Shown: piece after piece, positions 1 to 7,467 of the stretch
Numbering within the stretch: position 1 is the first letter of the stretch
How the letters are laid out: every line of letters starts with the position of its first letter
Translations under genes and position numbers: made by a program
NCBI GenBank assembly: GCA_963922685.1
Contig: CAWUJM010000053.1
Span: 1 to 10,728, forward strand
Source: JAHDBG01 sp963922685
Lineage (GTDB): Bacteria > Pseudomonadota > Gammaproteobacteria > Chromatiales > Chromatiaceae
Length of the DNA: 10,728 nt
Direction of reading: 5' to 3'
The notes under the pieces: generated by a model
The model's database searches: none
What the model was told of the DNA's origin: nothing
Seen by the model: the letters and a program-made list of their open reading frames with translations, nothing else

Positions 1-1
1 G

Positions 2-622
2 GTCGAAGCAACTAAGCAATGGCTGTTTTTCCGGTTCTGGGATCCCAGGATTACATTGACTTATTTCAATATTATAGAGACATTGCCTGAAAAAGTTATA
101 TACTGGATGAATGTATTCGGTGAAATAAAGTCTACTGTTTTTATCACCTATACTAAGCAATCTGATAGCATATGTGCCATATCACCAGATATAAAAAAAA
201 TCGAAGAATTCATGCAGCCAGTGCGTCCGGATTTAAAGATACATGAAAGCCATAAAACACACCCGTATCATAATATAAAATCTGTGGCAGGCAAAAAATA
301 TATTCTTACGCCTGAGATTATCAGGAAGCTTGGGGAAAGTACAGAGCGCGATTTTTTTCGCAAACTTAATAAAGATGCTGAAACACACAAGCGATACAAT
401 GATGAGTTTTTCAAAAATATATTGCATAGCATAAAAGATTCTGCATTCTCATCACGCGATATTATCAAAAAACTAACTTTCTGGTCGCTTAGTGAGGGAC
501 ACTATGTGCTATTACATACATGGGCTGTGGCAGAACTTGAGAAAAGCCAGGGCATGCCCGATTCTATCCGATATGATCGCTTGAAAAATATCTCTCATAA
601 GGTTATGTCGCATGGGAGATGA
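2..622 (+). CDS. DUF4123 T6SS effector chaperone, 5'-truncated by window edge
   Basis: The frame is open from base 2 without a stop, so the start lies outside the window; the first possible start codon inside (TTG at 56) is probably internal. The visible part is 206 residues. Near its beginning it reads FFRFWDPRI, matching the R-F/W-Y/W-DPR signature typical of DUF4123 proteins, followed by the expected mixed domain and a lysine-rich helical C-terminal half. DUF4123 proteins (also called TEC or Tap) are cytoplasmic adaptors that bind a specific effector and load it onto VgrG; they are normally encoded between vgrG and the effector gene. Here the next gene overlaps by 11 bases and is a good effector candidate, so the pairing is consistent. 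A vgrG would be expected just left of the window. The coding sequence is AT-rich compared with tssM. The family call rests on one motif plus context. Confidence 0.78.
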   Translation, partial: VEATKQWLFFRFWDPRITLTYFNIIETLPEKVIYWMNVFGEIKSTVFITYTKQSDSICAISPDIKKIEEFMQPVRPDLKIHESHKTHPYHNIKSVAGKKYILTPEIIRKLGESTERDFFRKLNKDAETHKRYNDEFFKNILHSIKDSAFSSRDIIKKLTFWSLSEGHYVLLHTWAVAELEKSQGMPDSIRYDRLKNISHKVMSHGR

Positions 623-1466
623 AACAGACAATCCGGTACAGTCTTGCCCGGGACCATGTGATGCGGTTATACCGATTGTGTATTATAATCAGCCAATCAC
701 TATTCCATACTCTGCCATCACAGATCAAATGAATTTTGGTGAAAGGCTTGTTATTGATACAAAGCAATCTGTGCAAAGAACCTTTACAAAGCCAAGCACA
801 AGTCCACCACTGGAGATATCACAAACCAGCTCTGCTGGTGTGAAAGTAAAGGGGTTGGGTCACGCTGGGGTCGCGTTTATCAATGGTATCACTGGTGATG
901 TCGCATACTATGAATATGGAAGGTATGATTCAGCTAACTATGGCGAAGTCCGTTATGCTGATGGGTTGGTAAAGATATCTGGAGGTTCTCCGCAAAGACT
1001 CTCGGTTTCTTTTGGTGATGATCATAACCCGACTGCGGCTTCGTTTAATACGTTACTGACGAATCTGACAAAAACAAACCGTGGGCCATATGCATTCTGG
1101 GCAACTTATACAAAGCTTGCAAACGGTGCATATGATATTATGAAGACGTTTGCGGAGCTGCGTATGCAGCAGGTTAATCAGCGCACATCAGCTGCTTATA
1201 ATATTAATTCTAATCACTGCTTTACTTTTGCACTAGAAGTTGCTACAGAAGCTGGATTAAGAACCGATGTTGCAGCAGCTCCTGATCTTCGGGTAATATT
1301 GGTCGCCAGAAATGATACTATACTTGATGCTCCGGAAGATTTAGCTGTTGAATTACCCTCTCGCCAGATGTTAGAACTCCAGAAAAGATACAGAGCACTT
1401 AATGTGGATTCTTCTGGAAAAATTCAGGAGAATTTCATTTTTCCGCAAACATTAAACGCTAAATGA
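612..1466 (+). CDS. Probable T6SS effector, permuted NlpC/P60 (papain-fold) peptidase or amidase
   Basis: The product has 284 residues. ATG at 612 has an AAGG motif (599-602) nine bases upstream and overlaps the end of the DUF4123 gene. Residues 83-106 contain GHAGVAFINGITG and then YYEYGRYD; around residue 201 there is NHCFTFALEV. A histidine (H84) and acidic residue (E101) preceding a cysteine (C203) is the order of circularly permuted NlpC/P60 (LRAT/YiiX-like) papain-fold enzymes, and the G-H-A plus YYEYGRYD pattern is what I recall from T6SS-linked members. Such enzymes cut amide bonds, in T6SS effectors usually peptidoglycan peptides; lipid substrates also occur in the fold. There is no signal peptide, PAAR or Rhs region, so delivery would depend on the upstream chaperone and VgrG. 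The next gene overlaps by four bases and encodes a signal-anchored protein, as expected of a periplasmic immunity partner. Substrate is inferred, not shown. Confidence 0.72.
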   Translation: MGDETDNPVQSCPGPCDAVIPIVYYNQPITIPYSAITDQMNFGERLVIDTKQSVQRTFTKPSTSPPLEISQTSSAGVKVKGLGHAGVAFINGITGDVAYYEYGRYDSANYGEVRYADGLVKISGGSPQRLSVSFGDDHNPTAASFNTLLTNLTKTNRGPYAFWATYTKLANGAYDIMKTFAELRMQQVNQRTSAAYNINSNHCFTFALEVATEAGLRTDVAAAPDLRVILVARNDTILDAPEDLAVELPSRQMLELQKRYRALNVDSSGKIQENFIFPQTLNAK

Positions 1467-1978
1467 AAAAAAGCCTGCGGTGGTGTTTATCTTTGCCGCT
1501 GGTATTGTGCATGATAACTTTCTTTAGTTGGAGGTTTTTTAATGGAGGCGACGGAGTGGTAAAAAATTGTGCAAAAAACTGGGAGTATTTATATGAGCTC
1601 CCATTTCCTGATGATATTGAAGCAGTTATTGAGGCATGGGGGGAAGCCATCCCTGACGATCTTCTTCTGATCGGAGGGCTTGATTGGTTCAGTTGGGCAA
1701 AAATATGTAAACACGATGATCTTACTACGAATATGTTTTTTGGTGAAATAAGAGATCAGTCGATCAATTATAAAGGTCGCTTTGTATACGACCCTGTTAA
1801 AAATCAGAATTTATCCTTGCCACAGGATATCTTCTTCAGGTTCTATATGAGTCATTTGATTGGGGCAGAAGTCGTTTTTATCGAAAAAGAAAAAAAACAG
1901 AATCCGCGACGAATAATTCTGACTCCTATTGATCCTGATGGATACCGGCAGCCAAAAACGTATCTCCATCAAGATTGA
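1463..1978 (+). CDS. Signal-anchored immunity candidate for the papain-fold effector
   Basis: The product has 171 residues. The start overlaps the effector stop in an ATGA arrangement, so translation is probably coupled. It opens with a basic MKK-LRW stretch and a hydrophobic segment at about residues 7-26, either an uncleaved inner-membrane anchor or a signal peptide without a clear cleavage site. The rest is soluble and rich in aromatic and acidic residues, with several D/E-P turns. I do not recognise a family. Position directly after the effector, overlap and export to the periplasm match T6SS immunity proteins that neutralise peptidoglycan-targeting effectors. Immunity function is an inference from this context. 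Base composition is AT-rich like the two preceding genes, suggesting the three moved as one cassette. No convincing terminator with a T-run follows the stop. Confidence 0.68.
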   Translation: MKKSLRWCLSLPLVLCMITFFSWRFFNGGDGVVKNCAKNWEYLYELPFPDDIEAVIEAWGEAIPDDLLLIGGLDWFSWAKICKHDDLTTNMFFGEIRDQSINYKGRFVYDPVKNQNLSLPQDIFFRFYMSHLIGAEVVFIEKEKKQNPRRIILTPIDPDGYRQPKTYLHQD

Positions 1979-2338
1979 ACAACTATCTGGCTTTATTTAT
2001 AAGTGTCAGGCAGCAGGGTATGTATTTGATGTTCTGGTTATACCAGTTTCACTCGGCCCTTTGAGGAATAACAGGTATTGAATGTAATCTGAGTGTCTCG
2101 CCATTATCTTTATGGCCATAATCGGTGAGGTCATATTTTACTACTTGAAACGGTAATAACTCACAGCGACTTCTCCACTATATCCTAAATGATACGGATA
2201 CCGCCACGTCCAGGCGAAAAAAATAAAGACTGCCAGCATGACTAACGTTTTTTGTGCGACTTGCCACAACACACCACCACTTTTTGTAAAGATAGCCTCT
2301 TCCACGACAAAACGACACGCCTTGCAAGGAATCCCGCT
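1979..2338. other. Intergenic stretch between immunity candidate and tssM
   Basis: No intact gene on the + strand. It holds a coding-like, frameshifted remnant on the minus strand (listed separately) and a 12-bp perfect palindrome TTATGGCCATAA at 2110-2121 that falls inside the remnant. The tssM ribosome-binding site (AAGGA, 2326-2330) lies at its right end. I see no clear promoter, terminator or RNA gene. The stretch marks the change from AT-rich cassette to GC-rich core genes. Confidence 0.6.
2049..2305 (-). pseudogene. Possible remnant of a small membrane protein gene, frameshifted
   Basis: On the minus strand one frame gives a membrane-protein-like sequence: from a possible GTG at 2305 it runs through a hydrophobic segment (LVMLAVFIFFAWTW) to GEVAVSYYRFK and a stop at 2141-2143. 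The neighbouring frame continues from the same place with VVKYDLTDYGHKDNGE and ends RLHSIPVIPQRAE before a stop at 2049-2051. Adding one A to the short A-run just before the first stop (near 2145) would join the two frames into about 85 residues. Both halves look protein-like on either side of the break, so I read this as a gene broken by one lost base, or a sequencing error. The 5' end runs up against the tssM start, so it may also be truncated. I do not recognise the family. Chance antisense coding is the alternative. Confidence 0.38.
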
Positions 2339-5300
2339 ATGCAAACTTCCACCACACCTGGCAGCAACCGCCTGATCGGCTGGCTGCGTCCGTTATTCGC
2401 CCACCTGAAAAATTCGCTGCGCGTTCTGCTTGTGCTGGCGTTGGTCGTCCTGCTGGTGGTGTTATGGGTGTACGGCCCGGAACTGCCGTATTACGACACC
2501 TACCCGCTGGCTGATCACGCTGGGGATCATCCTGCTGGTGGTGGGTGGGCTGGCCATCGCGGCCTGGCGCCGACTGGGCCGCCTGCGGGCAGCAGAAAAA
2601 CGCCAGCAGCGCGAGCAGGAAGATCCGGTCATGCCGATCCTGCGCGCCCTGCACGAACAATTTGACCGCACCCTGCAGGATCTGCGCCAGCACATCATGC
2701 GCCGGGATTATCTGTACGCCCTGCCTTGGTATATGGTGATCGGCTCCGAAGGTGCCGGCAAGACCAGCCTGATCAACCGCTGCGGACAGAAATATACCCA
2801 GAGTACCTATCAGCATATCAAGCGACGCCGTGGCACCGCGCTGCCATATAAGATTGACTGGTGGATCGGCAATGATGCGATCATCATTGATCCGGATGGC
2901 GAACTGATCAGCGAACAGGTACCGGAAGGCTACAGTGAGCACAAAGAACTGCCACAGCGTGTCTGGCAGGCATGTATCCGCTGGCTGGAGCGTACCCGCA
3001 GCCGTCGTCCGCTGAACGGCATCCTGCTGGTGATTGATCTGCCCGGCATCCTGACCATGAGTGCCAGCGACCGCAAGACTTATGCCGGGCTGCTGCGCAG
3101 CAAGCTGCGCGATCTGATCGAACAACTGAGTACCCGCTTGCCGGTCTATGTGATCCTCAGCAAGATGGACCTGCTGGAGGGCTTTGAGGCCAGCTTCGGT
3201 CATCTGTCACGCGCCGAGCGCGAACAAAGCTTCGGCTTTACCTTCAGCCTGAACAGCCTGAAGGATGCCGATCGCTGGCAGGATGAATTCGATCAGGGCT
3301 ATGGCCAGTTGCTGGATAATCTGACCGATCATACGTTTGAGGCAATCGCGAAGGCACCGGATCAGCCGACCCGCCAGGCTCTGTTTGCCTTTAACCGCCA
3401 GTTTGCCGGTATCCGCGACACCCTGCACGACTTTCTGGCCGATATCCTCGAAAGCGACCGGTATGCCACCGCCGCTCTGGTACGCGGCCTGTATTACACC
3501 TCGGTCTACCAGCAGGGCATCGCCGACAATGTGTATGTGCAGGGCGCAGCCCGCAATTATGACTTGCCGGGACGCATCGCACCGGCCCAGGCGATGCAGC
3601 GCGCACAGACCTATTTCAGTAAGGGCCTGTTTGCACAGAATATCTATCCGGAATCAGGACTGGCCGGTGACAACCGGCGCCTCCTGCGCCGCAAACAGCG
3701 TCTGTTTGCGTTTGCCTGCCTGATTGCCTGTGTTATCGGCACGGCCACTATCTATGGCTGGCACCGGCATTACCAGCACAACAAACACGCCGCCGATATC
3801 GTGCTGGAAAAGGCGCGTGACTTTACCCATACCACCATCGCTGATGCCAGTGGTACCCTGGACACGACCGGACGTGATCTGCTGGAGCCGCTGGATCTGA
3901 TGTATGCCGCGCTCGCCAATTACGGACGCTACCGTGAAAAGATCCCCCTGCTGGCCGATATGGGCCTGTATCAGGGCCATATCATCGGGCCGAAGCTGGA
4001 GTCTACCTATCTGGACCTGCTACGCACCCGCTACCTGCCCGCACTGGCGACCGGCGTTGCCGAACAGATTCAGACCGCTGCCCCCGGCAGTAACGACAAG
4101 CTGGCCGCCCTGCGCGTCTACCGGATTATGGAAAGCCAGGAAAAACGCGAGCCACAGAACAAAGATATCGTCCGGCAACGACTGGCCGACACCTGGCAAC
4201 AGCATTACACCGGCCAGGCCGGGGTTCAGCAGGCCTTGATGAACCATCTGGACTATGCGCTGGATTATGTCGCGGCGGATCTGCCCGCACTGCGTGGTGT
4301 GGTGATCACCGCCCAGCAGGACCTCAGTCGCATCCCGATCTCACAACGGGTCTATCAGGGTATCGTACAGCGCGCCCGCACCGAACTGCCGAACCGGGTT
4401 GACCTGCGTCAGACCATCGGCCCGGCATTTGATCTGATCTACCAGACCCGACCCGATAACGAAGCAACAACCACGGATACTGACTACGACATTCCCGGCT
4501 TTTACACTCGCCAGGCGTTCAAGGGCTACTTCACCCAACGCAATGCTGCCGTGATCGATCTGGCGGCGATCGACCAGTGGGTACTGGGTGAACGCGACAG
4601 CATCGTATACAGTGAGGCCGACAAGACGGCACTCACCCGCAAGATCCGCTCGCACTATGTCAACGACTATCTGGACACCTGGAAGCGCGCCCTCGGCCAA
4701 TTACAGATCGACGACTTTGCCGGTATCGCGCATGGTGTCAAGATACTGGAGACATTGACCGGACCAGCCACCCCGCTACAACGGCTGATCGAAACGGTGG
4801 AAGAACACAGTGCCATCTACCCGGACCTGCAACTGGATATCAGCCAGGCAAAAAGCCCGGCAGAACAGGCCCTGCTGAAAGACCCGGATCGGCTGGCGGC
4901 GAAACGTATCCTCGGACAGTTCCACAGCCTGAATGCCCTGCTGGAAAAAGACGAACAAGGCCAGACCCGCTACGAAACCCTGCTACAGACCCTGCGTGCC
5001 AACTACGACTACCTGGTCGGCGTACAGAATGCGCCGGACGTTGGCAAGGCCGCGCTGAAACTGGCACGAGACCGCTTTAAGCTACAGGGTGCTGATCCGA
5101 TCTATGCCCTGCAGCGTACCGCCGAAGGCCTACCCGAGCCACTGGCCACCCAGATGCAGAAGGTCGCCAGCGAAAGCTGGCGGGTTCTGCTGATCAAGGC
5201 CCTGCAGCAACTGGAAAAAAAATGGGATCAGGACATCTATCGCTTCTACCGCGAACGACTGGCAAACCGTTACCCGTTCAACCCGGACAGCACGCTGGAT

Positions 5301-5912
5301 GCCTCTCTGGAAGACTTTGAAACCCTGTTCAGTCCGCAGGGTAAGCTGCGCACCTTCTACCAGAAATATCTGCAGGTGTTTCTGGAAGATAACCTGGCCG
5401 CCCTGTATAACGAAGATACTGAAGACTATCTGGTCGATACCAGTGTCCTGCAACAACTGGACAAGGCCTGGGACATTCAGGATGGCTTTTTCGACCCGCG
5501 TGGCAGCCTCAGCATCCCGTTCAGCCTGGAGCCACTGGCCCTGTCCGGGCGGCAAAGACGCAGCCTGATCGACATCGAAGGCCAGCGCATCGCCTACAAC
5601 CACGGCCCGGCGCATAGCAGCGAACTGATCTGGCCGAACAGCCTGCAACGCGGTGCCAGCAGTCGGATCAGCCTGATCAGCAACCAGGGCCGCAGCCAGA
5701 CCCTGCGCTACACCGGCCCCTGGAGCCTGTTCCGGCTACTCAGCCGGGCCAGCCTGAACGGTGCCAACGACAACCGGCTCGACATCAGCTTCCAGCTTGG
5801 CAGCGGCAGCATGCGCTATCGCCTGTATGCCGAAAAGAGCAACAGCCCGTTATTGCGCCAGCTCTTCCGGGGCTTCAACCTGCCGCGCACCCTGCTACGC
5901 AGCACACCCTGA
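2339..5912 (+). CDS. tssM: T6SS membrane-complex protein TssM (IcmF family), frame broken near N-terminus
   Basis: TssM spans the inner membrane, contacts TssL and TssJ, and forms the channel-like complex that anchors the T6SS. ATG at 2339 has AAGGA eight bases upstream and starts MQTSTTPGSN, then a first membrane segment (LVLALVVLLVVLWVYG). The frame then fails: around 2501-2520 the sense sequence moves to the next frame, which continues RWLITLGIILLVVGG (second membrane segment) and stays open to 5912. The long frame alone, read from ATG 2430, begins with an implausible Cys/Trp-rich stretch. Cytoplasmic domain: Walker A GSEGAGKTS (2742-2768), a G3-like region IIIDPDGEL, and the VILSKMDLLEGF motif (about 3143-3186). 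A third membrane segment (LFAFACLIACVIGTATIYG) is at about 3700-3760, followed by a long periplasmic part and the IcmF C-terminal GPWSLFRLL and RGFNLP motifs. The combined length of about 1190 codons is normal for TssM. Functional state is uncertain because of the frame break. Confidence 0.9.
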
Positions 5913-5920
5913 CACGGCAC

Positions 5921-5948
5921 CCGACCGGGCAAAGAATTGCCCGGTCGG
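5921..5948 (+). terminator. Perfect 12-bp GC-rich hairpin after tssM
   Basis: CCGACCGGGCAA, loop AGAA, then TTGCCCGGTCGG: every one of the 12 pairs matches. It starts eight bases after the tssM stop. No T-run follows on the + strand and no A-run precedes it for the minus strand, so it is not a textbook intrinsic terminator. It could weaken read-through into hcp or protect a 3' end after RNA processing. The structure is certain; the role is not. Confidence 0.45.
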
Positions 5949-5987
5949 CACCTGAAAAGACCAGCAAAAACAATCTGATGCGCTAGC

Positions 5988-6038
5988 CGGGCAAAAAATC
6001 GCCCGAGATAAGCAAAAAATGGCCCGGTCACGCACCGG
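5988..6038 (+). repeat. Two further short GC hairpins with a direct repeat between tssM and hcp
   Basis: CGGGC (5988-5992) pairs with GCCCG (6001-6005) across an A-rich loop, and CCGGT (6024-6028) pairs with ACCGG (6034-6038). The motif GCAAAAAAT followed by C/G-GCCCG occurs twice (from 5991 and from 6012), so the spacer seems built from related units; GCCCGG also occurs in the larger hairpin to the left. The 278-base spacer 5913-6190 shows no gene. It probably holds the hcp 5' untranslated region, but I cannot place a promoter in it. Confidence 0.4.
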
Positions 6039-6190
6039 TGGCAGACCCGAAATCAGGCTAAACCCCTGTCAATACAGCAAAAAGACAGATGGGCACAAAA
6101 CATGCTTATAGCAAGACAGGTCCGGCATCTCCGGGCCATCATCCCCATCGTGCCGCTGGCACATCACTATGGCTTACAGGAGTCAACCTC

Positions 6191-6709
6191 ATGCCAACAC
6201 CTGCTTATCTGTCACTTGAAGGCAAAACCCAGGGCAACATCAGCCAGGGTGCCTTTACCGCCGATTCAGTCGGTAACGTCTATGTTGAAGGCCACGAAGA
6301 CCAGATACTGGTACAGGCCATCGACCATTCCGTCACCGTGCCCACCGACCCGCAATCCGGACAACCGGCCGGACAACGGGTACACAAGCCGCTGACCTTT
6401 ACCTGTGCACTGAACAAGTCGGTACCGCTGCTGTACAACGCACTGGCCTCCGGCGAGATGCTGCCAAAGGTCGAGATCGCCTGGTACCGCACTTCCACCG
6501 AAGGCAAACAGGAGCACTTCTTCTCCACCCTGCTGGAAGATGCGGTGATCGTCGACATCACCACCGTGCTGCCGCATGCGCAGGATCCGGGTAATGCCGA
6601 ATTCACCCAGTTGATCGCGGTCTCCGTGGCCTACCGCAAAATTACCTGGGAGCACACCATCTCCGGCACCTCCGGTAGTGACGACTGGCGCGCCCCGATG
6701 GAGGCCTGA
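6191..6709 (+). CDS. hcp: T6SS tube protein Hcp (TssD)
   Basis: Hcp forms hexameric rings that stack into the inner tube expelled by the T6SS; small effectors can ride inside the ring. ATG at 6191 has CAGGAG (6177-6182) eight bases upstream and gives a 172-residue product starting MPTPAYLSLEGKTQGNI, the usual Hcp opening. An earlier in-frame ATG at 6089 would add 34 low-complexity residues and lacks such a site. Family features in order: the first strand YLSLEGKTQG, a GHEDQILVQAIDHSV segment, PTDPQSGQPAGQRVHKPLTF (the G-x-R-x-H-x-P-L hallmark), a charged WYRTSTEGKQEHFF strand, the EDAVIVDI segment, and AYRKITWEHT-GTSGSDDWRAP near the C-terminus. Length is normal and no extra effector domain is attached. 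Its composition matches tssM, so it belongs to the core. The 278-base gap to tssM suggests it may be transcribed separately. Confidence 0.95.
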   Translation: MPTPAYLSLEGKTQGNISQGAFTADSVGNVYVEGHEDQILVQAIDHSVTVPTDPQSGQPAGQRVHKPLTFTCALNKSVPLLYNALASGEMLPKVEIAWYRTSTEGKQEHFFSTLLEDAVIVDITTVLPHAQDPGNAEFTQLIAVSVAYRKITWEHTISGTSGSDDWRAPMEA

Positions 6710-6728
6710 TACCGTCAGGAATCACCTG

Positions 6729-6761
6729 TGTCGTTGCCATACTCACCCTATGGCAACGACA
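6729..6761. promoter_or_regulatory. 13-bp perfect inverted repeat between hcp and hicA
   Basis: TGTCGTTGCCATA, loop CTCACCC, then TATGGCAACGACA: 13 perfect pairs with a seven-base loop. It sits 20 bases after the hcp stop and 16 bases before the hicA start. No T-run follows, so an intrinsic terminator is less likely; a dyad just upstream of hicA could be an operator of the toxin-antitoxin pair, or a processing or stability hairpin for hcp mRNA. TTGCCA within the left arm resembles a -35 box, but no good -10 box follows at the right distance. Confidence 0.5.
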
Positions 6762-6777
6762 TAGCCTCGGAGCTATT

Positions 6778-7020
6778 ATGAGCAAACTCAATAAACTAAA
6801 AGACAAACTGCGACACGCCCAACATAACTATACCTGGCATGATCTGATGACATTATTAACTGCTACAGGCTTTGAAAAACTCGAAGGCGATGGCTCCCGT
6901 GTGATCTTTATAAAAGACGAGATACGTCTGCAACTCCATAAACCGCATCCACAAAAAGAACTAAAGTATTATGCGGTGAAACAAGTCAGAACCACCTTAC
7001 AGAAGGAGAATCTGTTATGA
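6778..7020 (+). CDS. hicA: HicA-type mRNA interferase toxin
   Basis: The product has 80 residues. HicA toxins are small double-stranded-RNA-binding-fold proteins that cleave mRNA in the cell and are held inactive by HicB. ATG at 6778 follows GGAG (6769-6772). The motifs are classic: TWHDLMTLLTATGFEKLEGDGSR, then VIFIKDEIRLQLHKPHP, in which the histidine of L-H-K-P-H-P is the expected catalytic one, and KELKYYAVKQVRTTL at the end. Length is normal for the family. Its stop overlaps the hicB start by four bases (ATGA), so the two are co-translated. It is AT-rich compared with hcp. This is an intracellular toxin-antitoxin toxin and has no visible T6SS export feature; whether it merely inserted here or stabilises the locus is not known. 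Confidence 0.93.
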   Translation: MSKLNKLKDKLRHAQHNYTWHDLMTLLTATGFEKLEGDGSRVIFIKDEIRLQLHKPHPQKELKYYAVKQVRTTLQKENLL

Positions 7021-7340
7021 AAAAGATGGAATATAAAGGCTATCAGGGCACTATGGAATATAGTACCGAAGACCAGTGTTACTATGGCAGAATCGCTGAC
7101 ATCCGGGACCTGGTAAACTATGAATCAGAAGATGACACTGATTTAGAACATGCTTTTCATTCTGCCGTTGATGACTACCTGGCACTCTGTCAGAAACGCG
7201 GTGAGAAACCCGATACACCTGACCGGAACAACCCGGCTGACCCTGAATGTAAAAAAGTATTACTTTTTTGCCAGAAAACAACCGCGTCTGAAAATAACAC
7301 CTTGCAGAAAAACCAAACCCATGCGGCCTGCAATAATTAA
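7017..7340 (+). CDS. hicB: HicB-type antitoxin with non-canonical C-terminus
   Basis: The product has 107 residues. AAGGAG (7003-7008) lies eight bases before ATG 7017. The N-terminal part (about residues 1-66) is a clear HicB domain: MKKMEYKGYQGTMEYSTED, YYGRIADIRDLVNYE and HAFHSAVDDYLALCQKRGEKP, a partial RNase H-like fold that binds and blocks HicA. In usual homologues of this type a ribbon-helix-helix segment (G-K-F-N-V-R-l-s-P-E-L-H and following) comes next and binds the operator. Here the tail is instead DRNNPADPECKKVLLFCQK and an Asn/Thr-rich end, with no such motif in any of the three forward frames. It may therefore still neutralise HicA but have lost autorepression. The coding change starts near 7220, which may mark a recombination point. 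Confidence 0.88.
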   Translation: MKKMEYKGYQGTMEYSTEDQCYYGRIADIRDLVNYESEDDTDLEHAFHSAVDDYLALCQKRGEKPDTPDRNNPADPECKKVLLFCQKTTASENNTLQKNQTHAACNN

Positions 7341-7467
7341 GATTACGGTATACAACATTGCTGTTGAGGCGAAAAAGCGCAGTGTACGGGTCGTACATGA
7401 ACATTTTTCAACGAAGTATTTGCAAGCGCAGCAGTTTTCAGAAGTGCCCATAAGGAGAATGTCTTGA
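7321..7467 (+). CDS. Possible 48-residue small ORF ahead of the L,D-transpeptidase-fold gene
   Basis: ATG at 7321 starts a 48-residue frame (MRPAIIKITVYNIAV to EVPIRRMS) whose TGA at 7465-7467 overlaps the TTG start of the next gene, an arrangement common in coupled genes. It begins inside the end of hicB in another frame and has no obvious ribosome-binding site. Composition is basic and the sequence matches nothing I know. It may be the 3' remnant of a gene that once preceded the effector, or chance. The stretch 7341-7463 contains nothing else I can name. Confidence 0.2.
   Translation: MRPAIIKITVYNIAVEAKKRSVRVVHEHFSTKYLQAQQFSEVPIRRMS

Noticed and set aside
56..58. TTG as the start of the first gene
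   Set aside because: The frame is open leftwards to the window edge and the DUF4123 signature FFRFWDPRI lies before this TTG.
2110..2121. 12-bp palindrome TTATGGCCATAA as an operator
   Set aside because: It falls inside the coding-like minus-strand remnant with no promoter nearby; one palindrome of this size can be chance.
2495..2525. Programmed ribosomal frameshift in tssM
   Set aside because: I see no known slippery sequence or pausing structure here, and TssM is not known to need frameshifting; an indel is simpler.
2337..3203. Long minus-strand open frame of 288 codons opposite tssM
   Set aside because: It lies wholly opposite the tssM N-terminal domain with its Walker motif; open antisense frames are common in GC-rich genes, and the translation is low-complexity Gln/Ala-rich with no motif.
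5130..5648. Minus-strand open frame of 172 codons opposite the tssM 3' part
   Set aside because: Same reason: antisense shadow of the IcmF C-terminal region, with no ribosome-binding site or family features.
6160..6176. Sigma-54-like promoter (TGGCAC ... GGC) before hcp
   Set aside because: The spacing between the GG and GC elements is two bases too long for a -24/-12 promoter, and it would lie on top of the ribosome-binding site.
6089..6190. Upstream in-frame ATG extending hcp by 34 residues
   Set aside because: The extension is unlike any Hcp N-terminus, and the CAGGAG site fits the ATG at 6191.
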